In this document: positions 9,343 through 17,948 of the stretch, in pieces
How the letters are laid out: every line of letters starts with the position of its first letter
Position numbering within the stretch: position 1 is the stretch's first letter
DNA from: Parolsenella sp958406235
GTDB lineage: Bacteria > Actinomycetota > Coriobacteriia > Coriobacteriales > Atopobiaceae
DNA length: 64,000 nucleotides
Direction: 5' to 3'
Assembly: GCF_039062465.1 (NCBI RefSeq)
Contig: NZ_JBCLNF010000006.1
Span: 12,214 to 76,213 of the forward strand
Translations under genes and position numbers: made by a program
The notes under the pieces: generated by a model
What the model saw: only the letters and a program-made list of their open reading frames with translations
What the model was told of the DNA's origin: nothing
Databases searched by the model: none

Positions 9343-10540
9343 CGCGCGCGGTCGCGTCGCCACGCCGCGTGGCTCCTCAAAGATAGCTTCGCGCACAGGA
9401 TCGGGTCGCCCGGCCTCTGGGTTGCCGTCCGCGCGTCCCAAGGCGCGAGTGACCCCCAGGGTCGCCCCCGGTGCTCCGGCGGGCTCCAAGGCGGGTGGTC
9501 GCGGCAAGCTCAATACCCCGGCCTCCCGCCCCAAGACGCCTTCACCGTCGTCTCGCGATGCGTTGCGCGGGCGCGATGGGGGCTCGGGCGGCAACGTCAA
9601 CGTGCGTAGGGTTGCCATTGGCGCGGGCATCGTCGCCGGCCTCGCCCTTGTCTCGCTGATCGTGCTTCTCGTCTTGGCGCAGCTGCCGGTCTTCGTGATC
9701 ACCGGCATCAACGCCACGGCTTCGGAGCACGTGAGCGAGTCGCAGATCGCCAAGCTCGCCTCCGTCGAGGAGGGGACGACGCTGCTCAACGTCGACACCT
9801 CCCAGATCACGGAGAAGGTCTCGAAGAATCCCTGGGTCAAGCGCGTCATCATCAAGCGCGAGTTCCCGGATACGCTCGGGGTCTCCGTCGAGGAGCGCTC
9901 GGTTGCCGCGCTCGTCGTCATTGGCGGCGGTACGAGCGTGTGGGCGCTTGGTGACGACGGCGTCTGGATCGAGCCCGTGCAACTCGACACCTCTTCCGGG
10001 GAGGACGTCGTCCAGCTCGCCCTCGCCCGTGCGCAGGAGATGGGCTGCCTGCTCATTGCCAACGTGCCGGCCACGGTCAACCCCGCGCAGGGCGCACCCT
10101 CGACCGATGACCCCATCCTCGATGTCCTGACCTACCAGAGCCAGCTCCCGGATTCCATCAGCTCTGAGGCCCAGGTCTTCTACGCCGCGAGTTCCGGAAG
10201 CATCTCCGTCGTTCTCAAGAACGGCCTCGAGGTCTCCCTTGGCGCGGCGAACGATGTCTCCGCAAAGGCCCAGGCCCTGAGCGAGATCATGGCGAACTAT
10301 GGCGATCAGCTCACCTACGTCAACGTTCGCGTCCCGAGCAAGCCCACCTATCGCAAGGTCGCGGATGGCACTACGCTTTCTGGCGCCGCCAACACCGTGG
10401 CGCAGATCACGGCCGAGTCCACGCCGGCGACAACCTCTTCCTCGAGCGATGATTCCGGCGAGGATGCCGACGACGGCTCGGATGGTGACTCCGCCGGAGA
10501 CTCTGGCCAGTACGAAGATACGGGGGCGGACGAGGAATAA
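9296..10540 (+). CDS. ftsQ: Cell division protein FtsQ/DivIB
   Basis: Bitopic divisome protein linking FtsB/FtsL to the septal synthase. The N-terminal ~100 residues are basic and Ser/Pro-rich (cytoplasmic, probably disordered). One membrane segment (about residues 104-127) follows, then a POTRA-type region beginning FVITGINATASEHVSESQIAKL, the FtsQ beta domain, and an acidic Asp/Glu/Ser tail. The GTG at 9296 is chosen because GGGAGG lies 9 bases upstream, giving a 47-bp overlap with murB. A later start cannot be excluded, since the N-terminal tail is low-complexity. Confidence 0.9.
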   Translation: MSTSNRKSSSSASRRSARGRVATPRGSSKIASRTGSGRPASGLPSARPKARVTPRVAPGAPAGSKAGGRGKLNTPASRPKTPSPSSRDALRGRDGGSGGNVNVRRVAIGAGIVAGLALVSLIVLLVLAQLPVFVITGINATASEHVSESQIAKLASVEEGTTLLNVDTSQITEKVSKNPWVKRVIIKREFPDTLGVSVEERSVAALVVIGGGTSVWALGDDGVWIEPVQLDTSSGEDVVQLALARAQEMGCLLIANVPATVNPAQGAPSTDDPILDVLTYQSQLPDSISSEAQVFYAASSGSISVVLKNGLEVSLGAANDVSAKAQALSEIMANYGDQLTYVNVRVPSKPTYRKVADGTTLSGAANTVAQITAESTPATTSSSSDDSGEDADDGSDGDSAGDSGQYEDTGADEE

Positions 10541-10598
10541 CATCGCTACCGTCGGCGGTCCCAATCTGCAGTTCGCGTGAAAAAACGCCAACGATTTG

Positions 10599-10636
10599 TT
10601 GACAGGGGAGCGCCATATATGACAGTATGTGGCGCT
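10599..10636 (+). promoter_or_regulatory. Putative ftsZ promoter with 28-bp dyad
   Basis: A consensus TTGACA at 10599-10604 is followed by a near-perfect inverted repeat at 10609-10636. The 11-base arms are AGCGCCATATA and TATGTGGCGCT, separated by six bases; one pair mismatches. The dyad covers the -10 position, so it could be an operator or a leader hairpin. No similar site was seen elsewhere in the window. Confidence 0.5.
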
Positions 10637-10763
10637 TTATCTTTCGGGTAGAGCTAAACCTGAGCTTGAGAGTTTGAAGAATATGGCTAAACACAGCGCC
10701 ACTAAGACGGGCCCCGCCCACAGAAGAACGACCACAACAAGCACTGCCACGCAAGGAGGAACC

Positions 10764-11873
10764 ATGAGCGCCACCGATACCCTCAGCAACTACCTCGCCG
10801 TCATCAAGGTTGTCGGAGTCGGCGGTGGCGGCACCAACGCCGTCAACCGCATGATCGAGGAGGGCATCCGCGGCGTCGAGTTCGTGGCTGTCAACACCGA
10901 TGCCCAGGCTCTCGCCATGTCTGACGCGGACGTGAAGGTCCACATCGGCACCGACATTACCAAGGGCCTTGGTGCTGGCGCCAACCCCGAGGTCGGCGCT
11001 CAGGCCGCCGAGGACTCCCGTGACGAGATCAAGGCCGCCCTCGCCGGCGCCGACATGGTCTTCATCACCGCGGGCGAGGGTGGCGGCACCGGCACCGGCG
11101 CTGCCCCCGTTGTCGCTGACATCGCCAAGAACGACGTGGGCGCCCTCACAATCGCCGTCGTCACCAAGCCGTTCACCTTCGAGGGCCGCAAGCGCACCGC
11201 CAGCGCCCTTAGCGGCGTCGAGAACCTCTCTGAGAACGTTGACACCCTCATCGTCATCCCGAATGACCGTCTCCTCGACCTCGCCGAGAAGAAGACGACC
11301 ATGCTCGAGGCCTTCCGCATGGCGGACGACGTCCTGTGCCAGGGCACGCAGGGCATCACGGATCTCATCACCGTCCCGGGCCTCATCAACCTCGACTTCG
11401 CTGACGTCTGCACGATCATGCGCGGCTCTGGCACGGCCATGATGGGCATCGGCATGGCCTCTGGTGACAATCGCGCCACTGACGCCGCCCAGGAGGCCAT
11501 CTCCAGCCGCCTGCTCGAGAGCTCCGTCGACGGTGCCACTCGCGTCCTGCTCTCCATCGCCGGCAACAAGGACCTCGGCATCACCGAGATCTCCGACGCC
11601 GCAGACCTCGTTGCTTCCAACGTTGACCCCGAGGCCAACATCATCTTCGGCACCACGGTCGACGAGAGCCTGGGTGATCAGGTCCGCATCACCGTCATCG
11701 CCACCGGCTTCGCCGATGCCTCCCAGCAGCCGTCCCTCCTCGGTGACTTCCGCGCTCCGGCCGCGGCCGAGACCCCGGCCCCGGCTCCCGCCGCCTCCGC
11801 CCGCCCTGCCGCGAGCACCACGGGCAGCAAGGAGTTCGACATTCCTGACTTCCTGAAGCGTGGCCGCCTGTAA
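10764..11873 (+). CDS. ftsZ: Cell division GTPase FtsZ
   Basis: Tubulin-like GTPase that forms the division ring. 369 residues. N-terminal VGVGGGGTNAVNRMI, tubulin signature GGGTGTGAAPVVA, T7 loop NLDFADV, and the canonical C-terminal peptide FDIPDFLKRGRL that binds FtsA/SepF-type anchors (SepF is encoded downstream). The ATG at 10764 is chosen because AGGAGG lies directly upstream. The frame is open for 45 more codons with an ATG at 10629, but that extension is not FtsZ-like. Codon use is strongly biased to C/G-ending codons, as in a highly expressed gene. Confidence 0.98.
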   Translation: MSATDTLSNYLAVIKVVGVGGGGTNAVNRMIEEGIRGVEFVAVNTDAQALAMSDADVKVHIGTDITKGLGAGANPEVGAQAAEDSRDEIKAALAGADMVFITAGEGGGTGTGAAPVVADIAKNDVGALTIAVVTKPFTFEGRKRTASALSGVENLSENVDTLIVIPNDRLLDLAEKKTTMLEAFRMADDVLCQGTQGITDLITVPGLINLDFADVCTIMRGSGTAMMGIGMASGDNRATDAAQEAISSRLLESSVDGATRVLLSIAGNKDLGITEISDAADLVASNVDPEANIIFGTTVDESLGDQVRITVIATGFADASQQPSLLGDFRAPAAAETPAPAPAASARPAASTTGSKEFDIPDFLKRGRL

Positions 11874-12679
11874 TGACAAGCCCTTCGCTCACCCGGTACG
11901 TCTCGAATGGCGTGACCCTGCTCGGCGACATCGATCGCCCGGGCGGGGTCACGTTCGCGTTTACCGAGCGTGAGGGTGGAGTCTCAAAAGGCCAGTTCGC
12001 GAGTCTGAACCTGGGGTCTCGCTGCGGCGATGACCCGGCGGACGTCGCGGAGAACCGCGCACGTGCGCTCGCCGCCGTGGGGGCCGCGCGCATCGCTCGC
12101 AACCTCGTGGAGCCCAAGCAGGTCCACGGGGACACTGTGGTCGTCATTCGCGATGCCGCGCCAGAGGCCATCGAGGCCGCCCGCGTCGAGGCGCTCGAGG
12201 GGGCAGACGCCATCGTCTGCACGGCCCCTGGCGTTCCCGTGCTCTTGTGCTTCGCGGACTGCGTCCCGGTCGTGCTTGCGGCGCCCGGGGCGTTCGCGGT
12301 TATCCACTCCGGCTGGCGCGGGACGCTCGCGCGCATCTCCGCCAAGGCCCTCGGCATCCTCTGCCGCGAGGCGAACGCTCGCCCGGACGAGGTCTATGCC
12401 TACGTCGGCCCGCACATCCTTGGCGAGGACTACGAGGTGTCGCCCGAGCTGCTGCAGACCTTCGTGGATGAGTTTGGTAGCATGGTTCATGCTGCCTCGA
12501 CGAACTTGAACCTCGACTTGTCCGCAGCCATAGCGTGCGCTCTCGGGGATGCCGGCCTTCCTGCCGCCAACCTCGTGGATTCGTGCGTTTCCACGGCCGC
12601 CAACACCGGTCGTTTCTTTTCGTATCGAGCGGAAGGGGGGCTATGCGGTCGTCACGCTGCTATCGCCTACCTCTCGTAA
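11873..12679 (+). CDS. pgeF: Multicopper-type polyphenol oxidase / purine nucleoside phosphorylase family (PgeF/YfiH)
   Basis: DUF152/laccase-domain protein. Family members act as purine nucleoside phosphorylases/adenosine deaminases or remove misincorporated residues from muropeptides; which applies here is not decidable. 268 residues with the family blocks FTEREGGVSKGQFASLNLG, LCFADCVPV (Cys of the zinc site) and IHSGWRGT (His). ATG overlaps the ftsZ TAA by one base. The 3' end overlaps the pstS start by 37 bp. Position after ftsZ is the usual Gram-positive arrangement. Confidence 0.9.
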   Translation: MTSPSLTRYVSNGVTLLGDIDRPGGVTFAFTEREGGVSKGQFASLNLGSRCGDDPADVAENRARALAAVGAARIARNLVEPKQVHGDTVVVIRDAAPEAIEAARVEALEGADAIVCTAPGVPVLLCFADCVPVVLAAPGAFAVIHSGWRGTLARISAKALGILCREANARPDEVYAYVGPHILGEDYEVSPELLQTFVDEFGSMVHAASTNLNLDLSAAIACALGDAGLPAANLVDSCVSTAANTGRFFSYRAEGGLCGRHAAIAYLS

Positions 12680-13521
12680 CGGCAACGCTCGCCCTTGTGG
12701 GCGCGCTCACGCTCTCGGGTCGCGCGGATTCCTCCGCCTCCGAGACGCTGACCGTCGCGGGTTCCACCACGGTGCTTCCCATCGCCGAGATGGCTGCCGA
12801 GGATTTCGAGGCCAACACGGGCACGAACGTGCTCGTGAGTGGTCTTGGTTCCTCTGCCGGCATCGAGGCGGTCTCCAACGGCACTGCGGATATCGCCACC
12901 TCGAGCCGCCAGCTTACGGCGGAGGAGTCCGAGCACGAGCTTGTCGAGACTGTCATCGCGCATGACGGCATCGCCGTCATCGTGAGCCCGGAGAACCCGG
13001 TCAAGGACCTCACCACCGAGCAGCTCCGAGACATCTACGCCGGAAAGATTCGCAACTGGAGTGAGGTCGGCGGTCCTGATCTCGCCATTCAGGTCGTGAA
13101 CCGCGATGAGGCCTCCGGCACTCGCGAGGCGTTCCGCACGATTGTCATGGGCGACGTCTCGTTCGACCGCACCGCCGCGGTTCTCCCCGGCACGGGGCAG
13201 GTCCGCGATGTCGTGAGCCGCACGCCCGGTGCCATCGGCTACATCTCCATCGGCTTTGTCGACAACGACTTCGCCAGCACCTCCGTGCGCTCCCTGACGA
13301 TCGACGGCGTCGAGGCGACGGAGGAGAACGTCGAGGACGGGTCTTATCCCATCTCGCGTGATCTCTACTTCTTCACCAACGGAGACCCGCAGGGCGCCGC
13401 CTATGACTCCGCCTATGACTACATCTCCTACGTCCTCTCCGATGCCATGAACGACACCATCCGCGACGCGGGCTACATCCCCGCCCACCAGACGCAGGGA
13501 GAGGGGAGTGAGGGCAAGTGA
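12643..13521 (+). CDS. pstS: Phosphate ABC transporter substrate-binding protein, lipobox Cys replaced by Arg
   Basis: Extracytoplasmic phosphate-binding subunit of PstSCAB. After a signal sequence come VAGSTTVLPIAEMAAEDFE, VSGLGSSAGIEAV, NRDEASGTREAF and YISIGFVDND, the usual PstS ligand blocks. The ATG at 12643 follows GGAAGGGGGG; it lies inside the end of pgeF, leaving no intergenic promoter. The signal peptide ends LTLSGRADSS. A normal lipobox would read LSGC, but codon 27 (12721-12723) is CGC (Arg) where TGC (Cys) is expected. The protein may therefore be released or only signal-peptidase-I processed. Confidence 0.93.
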   Translation: MRSSRCYRLPLVTATLALVGALTLSGRADSSASETLTVAGSTTVLPIAEMAAEDFEANTGTNVLVSGLGSSAGIEAVSNGTADIATSSRQLTAEESEHELVETVIAHDGIAVIVSPENPVKDLTTEQLRDIYAGKIRNWSEVGGPDLAIQVVNRDEASGTREAFRTIVMGDVSFDRTAAVLPGTGQVRDVVSRTPGAIGYISIGFVDNDFASTSVRSLTIDGVEATEENVEDGSYPISRDLYFFTNGDPQGAAYDSAYDYISYVLSDAMNDTIRDAGYIPAHQTQGEGSEGK

Positions 13522-15488
13522 GCGATACCACCAGCACCCCGTCTCAGCAGCCCGCGAGCCTGAAGCAGGTGACGCGCGCCACGCGCATGAAGGAGACTGC
13601 CCTCAAGAACCTCTTCCTCGCCTGCGCGTGCGTGGCGGTCTTGGCCGTCATCCTCATTTTCATCTTCACCTTCTGGAAGGCGATCCCGGTCATCACCCAG
13701 ATCGGCCTCAAAGACTTCTTCAGCCTCAACTGGGCTCCCACGGAGGGCCGCTACGGCATCCTTGCCCTGCTCGCCGGCTCTGGCATCGTCACGGTGGGCT
13801 CCCTTGCCCTTGGCGTGCCCCTTGCCGTGGGCTGCGCGGTCTTCCTGACGGAGATTGCCGGCAAGAAGCTCGCGAGCGTCGTCAGCACCGCCGTTGACCT
13901 GCTCGCCGGCGTGCCGTCCGTCGTCTACGGCTTCTTTGGCCTCGTCATCCTCCGCCCGATCGTGGCCAAGCTCACGGGTGGCCTGGGCTTCGGCGCCCTC
14001 ACGGTCTGGCTCGTGCTCGCAATCATGATCGTGCCCACCATCACCACGCTCACGATGGACGCGCTGCGCTCCATCCCTATGGGCATTCGCGAGGCGAGCT
14101 TCGCAATGGGCGCCACGCGCTGGCAGACCATCTACAAGGTCGTCCTTCCCGCGGCGAAGATGGGCATCGTGAACGCCGTGGTCCTCGGCATGGGTCGCGC
14201 TATCGGCGAGACGATGGCCGTCCTCATGGTCGTGGGCAACGCGCCCGTTATCCCTGCCGGCATCGCAAGCCCGCTTTCCACGCTCACGAGCCAGGTTGCG
14301 CTCGACATGGGCTACTCGAGCGGTCTCCACAGGAGCGCCCTGTTTGGCATGGGCTGTGTGCTGTTCATCATCTCCGCGGCCCTCGTGGGCATCGTTCGCA
14401 AGATGTCGAGCATGAGGGAGGATGGCCGCGGACGCTCGAAGCATCGCCGTGCCAAGGCCGCGGACCGCGCGGCCGTCGCTGCCGGCGGCATATCGTTCGA
14501 CCATCCCGAGGATCCCGCGGAGCACGCGCCCGTGCAGGTCCTCACCGGCGATGACGTCACCCCCGTTACCGGCGTCGTCACGGAGCCCCGAGAGGGCAGC
14601 CGCGCCCGTATCAAGCGTCTTCTTGCCCAGGGCTCCTCCTCTGCCGGCGGCTCGAACAAGAACCGCACGAATGACCTTATGATCGGCGTCTTCCGCGCCG
14701 CGGGCGTCATCGCGACGGCGGTTCTCGTCCTCATCATCGGCTTCGTTGCCGTGAACGGTCTGCCCGTGATGTCGCTCGACTTCATCTTTGGCTGGCCCGA
14801 GGGCGTTAACGCGGAGGGCGGCATCTTCCCGACGATCGTCTCGACCCTCTATGTCACGGCGCTCGCCATGCTCATCTGCGTACCGATCGCCGTCCTCGCG
14901 GCGGTCTACCTCGCGGAGTACGCGAAGCAGGGTCGCCTCGTCACCTTCATCCGCTATGCCGCAGACACGCTCTCGTCCGTTCCCTCCATCGTGATGGGCC
15001 TCTTCGGCTACGCGCTCTTCGTCGAGGCGATGGGCTTTGGGCTCTCGATGCTCTCCGCCGCCCTCGCCCTCGCGCTCATGATGCTCCCGATCGTCATGCG
15101 CACCACGGAGGAGGCCATTCGCTCGGTGCCCCGCTACATTCGCTGGGGCGCCTACGGCCTCGGCTCCACGAAGTGGCAGGTCGTCTCCAAGATCGTTCTC
15201 CCGAGCGCCTTCCCACGGATCGCCACGGGCATCGTGCTGGCCATCGGCCGCGCCATCGGCGAGACGGCCGTCGTGCTCTACACGATGGGTCAGGCGATCA
15301 ACCTGCCCCTCACGCCGCTTGACTCCGGCCGTCCGATGACCATCCACCTGTACCAGCTTGCCAACGAGGGCATCAACATGCAGGCCGCCTATGGCACCGC
15401 CCTTCTGCTCATGGTGATGATCCTGGCCTTTAACTTGTTCGCGCGCTACCTGTCGCGTCGTTCCGCATCGAAGTCGAAGGGAAACTAG
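13518..15488 (+). CDS. pstCA: Phosphate ABC transporter permease, PstC-PstA fusion
   Basis: 656-residue membrane protein carrying both permease subunits in one frame. The N-terminal half (about 30-305) is PstC-like: membrane segments, the LAGVPSVVYGFFGL block, and EAA loop IREASFAMGATRWQTIYKVV with MGRAIGETMAV. A charged ~95-residue linker (about 305-395) is presumably cytoplasmic. The C-terminal half (about 395-650) is PstA-like, with ADTLSSVPSIVMGLFGYALF and the second EAA loop GAYGLGSTKWQVVSKIVLP. Family members are normally two separate ~300-residue proteins. GTG start overlaps the pstS stop by three bases. Confidence 0.92.
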   Translation: MSDTTSTPSQQPASLKQVTRATRMKETALKNLFLACACVAVLAVILIFIFTFWKAIPVITQIGLKDFFSLNWAPTEGRYGILALLAGSGIVTVGSLALGVPLAVGCAVFLTEIAGKKLASVVSTAVDLLAGVPSVVYGFFGLVILRPIVAKLTGGLGFGALTVWLVLAIMIVPTITTLTMDALRSIPMGIREASFAMGATRWQTIYKVVLPAAKMGIVNAVVLGMGRAIGETMAVLMVVGNAPVIPAGIASPLSTLTSQVALDMGYSSGLHRSALFGMGCVLFIISAALVGIVRKMSSMREDGRGRSKHRRAKAADRAAVAAGGISFDHPEDPAEHAPVQVLTGDDVTPVTGVVTEPREGSRARIKRLLAQGSSSAGGSNKNRTNDLMIGVFRAAGVIATAVLVLIIGFVAVNGLPVMSLDFIFGWPEGVNAEGGIFPTIVSTLYVTALAMLICVPIAVLAAVYLAEYAKQGRLVTFIRYAADTLSSVPSIVMGLFGYALFVEAMGFGLSMLSAALALALMMLPIVMRTTEEAIRSVPRYIRWGAYGLGSTKWQVVSKIVLPSAFPRIATGIVLAIGRAIGETAVVLYTMGQAINLPLTPLDSGRPMTIHLYQLANEGINMQAAYGTALLLMVMILAFNLFARYLSRRSASKSKGN

Positions 15489-15489
15489 C

Positions 15490-16293
15490 ATGACCGTCTA
15501 TCGCCACGCGCCTGAGAACGGCGGCATGGGCATCCACGTCGAGGACTTTGGCTTCTGGTACGGAGACTTCCACGCGCTCTCCGGTGTCACCATGGATGTC
15601 GCGCCCAACAAGATCACGGCCTTCATCGGCCCGTCTGGCTGCGGCAAGTCGACCTTCCTGCGCTGCATGAACCGCATGAATGACCTCATCGAGGGCACTC
15701 ACACCGCGGGTACCATGTCCCTCGACGGCGCCGACATCTACGCGGAGGGCGTCGACCCGGTCGACCTTCGCCGTCGCGTTGGCATGATCTTCCAGCAGCC
15801 CAACCCCTTCCCGAAGTCGATCTACGAGAACGTCGCCTTTGGCCCGCGCCTTTTGGGTGTGACCAGCAAAGGTGACCTCGATGACATCGTGGAGGAGTCG
15901 CTCAAGCGCTCGAACCTCTGGAAGGAGGTCGCGGACCAGCTCGACAAGAACGGCCTCGCCCTCTCTGGCGGCCAGCAGCAGCGTCTCTGCATCGCGCGCA
16001 CCCTCGCCGTCCAGCCCGACGTCCTTCTCATGGACGAGCCCTGCAGCGCCATCGACCCGACGAGCGTCCAGCGCGTCGAGGACCTCATGGCCGAGCTCTC
16101 GAGCGAAATGACCATCATCATCGTCACCCACAGCATGCAGCAGGCGGCCCGCATCTCTGACTACATGGCCTTCTTCCTGCAGGAGCACGCGGGCGAGCCC
16201 GCCGGACTCGTCGAGTACGGCGACACGAACGAGATCTTTAACTCCCCGAGCGACCAGCGCACCGAGGACTACATCACCGGCCGCTTCGGCTGA
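15490..16293 (+). CDS. pstB: Phosphate ABC transporter ATP-binding protein
   Basis: Cytoplasmic ATPase driving PstSCA. 267 residues. Walker A GPSGCGKST, the PstB-specific RCMNRMNDLI, Q-loop FQQPNPFPKSIYENVAFGPR, signature LSGGQQQRLCIAR, Walker B LLMDEPCSAIDP, and switch His in VTHSMQQA. Begins one base after the fused permease stop and ends 38 bp before phoU. Confidence 0.97.
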   Translation: MTVYRHAPENGGMGIHVEDFGFWYGDFHALSGVTMDVAPNKITAFIGPSGCGKSTFLRCMNRMNDLIEGTHTAGTMSLDGADIYAEGVDPVDLRRRVGMIFQQPNPFPKSIYENVAFGPRLLGVTSKGDLDDIVEESLKRSNLWKEVADQLDKNGLALSGGQQQRLCIARTLAVQPDVLLMDEPCSAIDPTSVQRVEDLMAELSSEMTIIIVTHSMQQAARISDYMAFFLQEHAGEPAGLVEYGDTNEIFNSPSDQRTEDYITGRFG

Positions 16294-16331
16294 TCGCGAC
16301 CATCCGGCCCAAAGCACCTGAGGAGGACACC

Positions 16332-17147
16332 ATGCGTGAGGCATTCAATCGCCAGCTCACCGAGCTTCGCCAGGAGCTCGTCTACATCTACGCAAACATC
16401 GACCTTCAGCTCCACGAGGCGCTCGATGCCCTTGAGGAGGGCAACAGGGAGAAGGCCAAGGCCGTCAAGGCGGAGACGCGACGGCTTGATGACCACTGCG
16501 CCGCCCTCGAGCAGAAGGCCTTCATGCTCATCGCCACGCAGCAGCCCGTCGCGAGCGACCTTCGTCTCATCCAGTTCGTGATCTACGCGAACTTCAACCT
16601 CGCGCGCATGTCCAACCACGTGCGCAACATCGCCAAGACCGCGAAGCGCTGCGCCGGTCGCGACGTCCCCGCGCAGCTCATCGACCTTCTCGTGGGCGAG
16701 GGGCACCTCGTCTACGGTGTCCTCTCGAACTGCGTCATGGCCATCGTGAACGAGGACCTGCGCCTCGCGTCCTCGCTGCCCGTGCTCGATGAGCCGGTCG
16801 ATGACCTCTACAAGCAGTTCTTCAGGCGCCTCTCCACGCTTGGCCCGGATGACGACAAGGATGCTGCGAGCCGCGTCATCATGGCGTCCCGCATGCTCGA
16901 GCGCATTTCCGACAACGCCGTCGAGGTGGGCGAGAAGCTCGTCTTCTTGCTCACGGGCAAGCGCCGCAACCTTGATGACCTGCAGGACCTCGACGACGAT
17001 GACCTCGCCGAGATGTACGCCGCCCGCAGTGCCGGCCTCGTGGCGGACAAGCAGGTCGACGAGGAGCTCGTGGGTCAGATTCCCGAGCTCAAGAACGATG
17101 AAACCGCGCCGGCCGCGAAGGCTGAGGGTGAGACCGATGGCCAGTAG
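16332..17147 (+). CDS. phoU: Phosphate signalling complex protein PhoU
   Basis: Cytoplasmic helical-bundle protein that links Pst transport to phosphate signalling, usually through a PhoR-type kinase; none is encoded in this window. 271 residues. The first PhoU repeat starts REAFNRQLTELRQEL with EQKAFMLIATQQPVASDLRLI; the second repeat ends with MLERISDNAVEVGEKLVFLLTG. Some 45 extra acidic residues follow the second repeat. Strong AGGAGG site. The 3' end overlaps the yggS start by 11 bases, so phosphate genes and yggS are probably co-translated. Confidence 0.94.
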   Translation: MREAFNRQLTELRQELVYIYANIDLQLHEALDALEEGNREKAKAVKAETRRLDDHCAALEQKAFMLIATQQPVASDLRLIQFVIYANFNLARMSNHVRNIAKTAKRCAGRDVPAQLIDLLVGEGHLVYGVLSNCVMAIVNEDLRLASSLPVLDEPVDDLYKQFFRRLSTLGPDDDKDAASRVIMASRMLERISDNAVEVGEKLVFLLTGKRRNLDDLQDLDDDDLAEMYAARSAGLVADKQVDEELVGQIPELKNDETAPAAKAEGETDGQ

Positions 17148-17898
17148 CGAGGACGCTGTCGCGAGTGCCGTGGACCTCGAGCCCGAGGCCGCCTATCAAG
17201 CCTTCATGGACGAGCGCCATGCCCGGATCATGGATCAGATCGCGGAAGCGTGCTCCCGTTCCGGACGCGAGCTCTGCGAGGTCACGGCCTTTGCGGTCTC
17301 CAAGACGGTTGGACCCCGCGAGGTCGTCGCCGCCATGCGTGCCGGCTGGGACGCATTTGCCGAGAACCGACCTCAGGAGCTTGTCCGCAAGCTCGACGCC
17401 TTTGCGGCCGCTGGCGTGGAGGCCCCCCGCTTCGACATGATCGGCAACCTCCAGAAGAACAAGATCAACCAGGTGCTGGGCCGTGCCGAGCGCATCCAGT
17501 CGATCTCGAGCCTCGAGCTCGCCCGCGCGGTGTCCGAACGCGCCGTCCGTGCCGGCCTCGTCATGCCGGCGCTGCTTGAGTGCAACGTTAGCGGCGAGGA
17601 GAGCAAGGGTGGCTTCTCGCCTGATGAGGTTCGTGAGCAGGCGGAGGAGCTCGTTGGCCTCGAGGGCCTTGCCTTCGAGGGTCTCATGACGATGGCCCCG
17701 GCCCATGACCCCGAGGCCGCTCGCGCGACCTTCTCGGGCGCGAGGGAGCTCGCATGCGACCTTCGCTCGCGCATGGGTCTTCCTCTTCCGGTTCTTTCCT
17801 GCGGAATGAGCGATGATTTTGGAATCGCGGTCGAGGAGGGCTCCACCCTCGTTAGACTTGGACGTATAGCGTTTTCCTCCGAGTACGGCCTCAAGTAG
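17137..17898 (+). CDS. yggS: YggS-family pyridoxal-phosphate homeostasis protein
   Basis: Single-domain PLP-binding TIM-barrel protein involved in cytosolic vitamin B6 and amino-acid homeostasis. 253 residues. PLP lysine in TAFAVSKTVGPREV, then FDMIGNLQKNKINQVL (the usual HxIGxLQxNK with D-M in place of the first residues), LLECNVSGEESKGGF, and C-terminal LSCGMSDDFGIAVEEGSTLVRLG. ATG at 17137 lies within the end of phoU. Usually sits between pgeF and sepF; here the pst operon separates it from pgeF. Confidence 0.94.
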   Translation: MASSEDAVASAVDLEPEAAYQAFMDERHARIMDQIAEACSRSGRELCEVTAFAVSKTVGPREVVAAMRAGWDAFAENRPQELVRKLDAFAAAGVEAPRFDMIGNLQKNKINQVLGRAERIQSISSLELARAVSERAVRAGLVMPALLECNVSGEESKGGFSPDEVREQAEELVGLEGLAFEGLMTMAPAHDPEAARATFSGARELACDLRSRMGLPLPVLSCGMSDDFGIAVEEGSTLVRLGRIAFSSEYGLK

Positions 17899-17908
17899 GC
17901 ATACGCGG

Positions 17909-17927
17909 GGGCGCCACCTCGGCGCCC
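17909..17927 (+). other. Hairpin between yggS and sepF
   Basis: Perfect 7-bp inverted repeat GGGCGCC/GGCGCCC with a five-base loop and no T-run. Probably an intercistronic RNA structure, not a terminator. Confidence 0.35.
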
Positions 17928-17948
17928 AGACGAGACATGGGAGACACC

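Noticed and set aside
6688..10116. Very long minus-strand open frame opposite murC-murB-ftsQ
   Set aside because: In high-GC DNA, frames antisense to real genes stay open; composition is Arg/Asp/Gly/Val-rich without family motifs, and the plus strand has clear Mur and Fts genes.
10629..10763. 45-codon N-terminal extension of FtsZ
   Set aside because: Not FtsZ-like, and AGGAGG places the start at 10764.
12400..12642. Pho box upstream of pstS
   Set aside because: The region is coding (pgeF) and no tandem Pho-type direct repeats were seen.
13473..15491. Long minus-strand frame opposite pstCA
   Set aside because: Highly charged low-complexity shadow of the permease codons.
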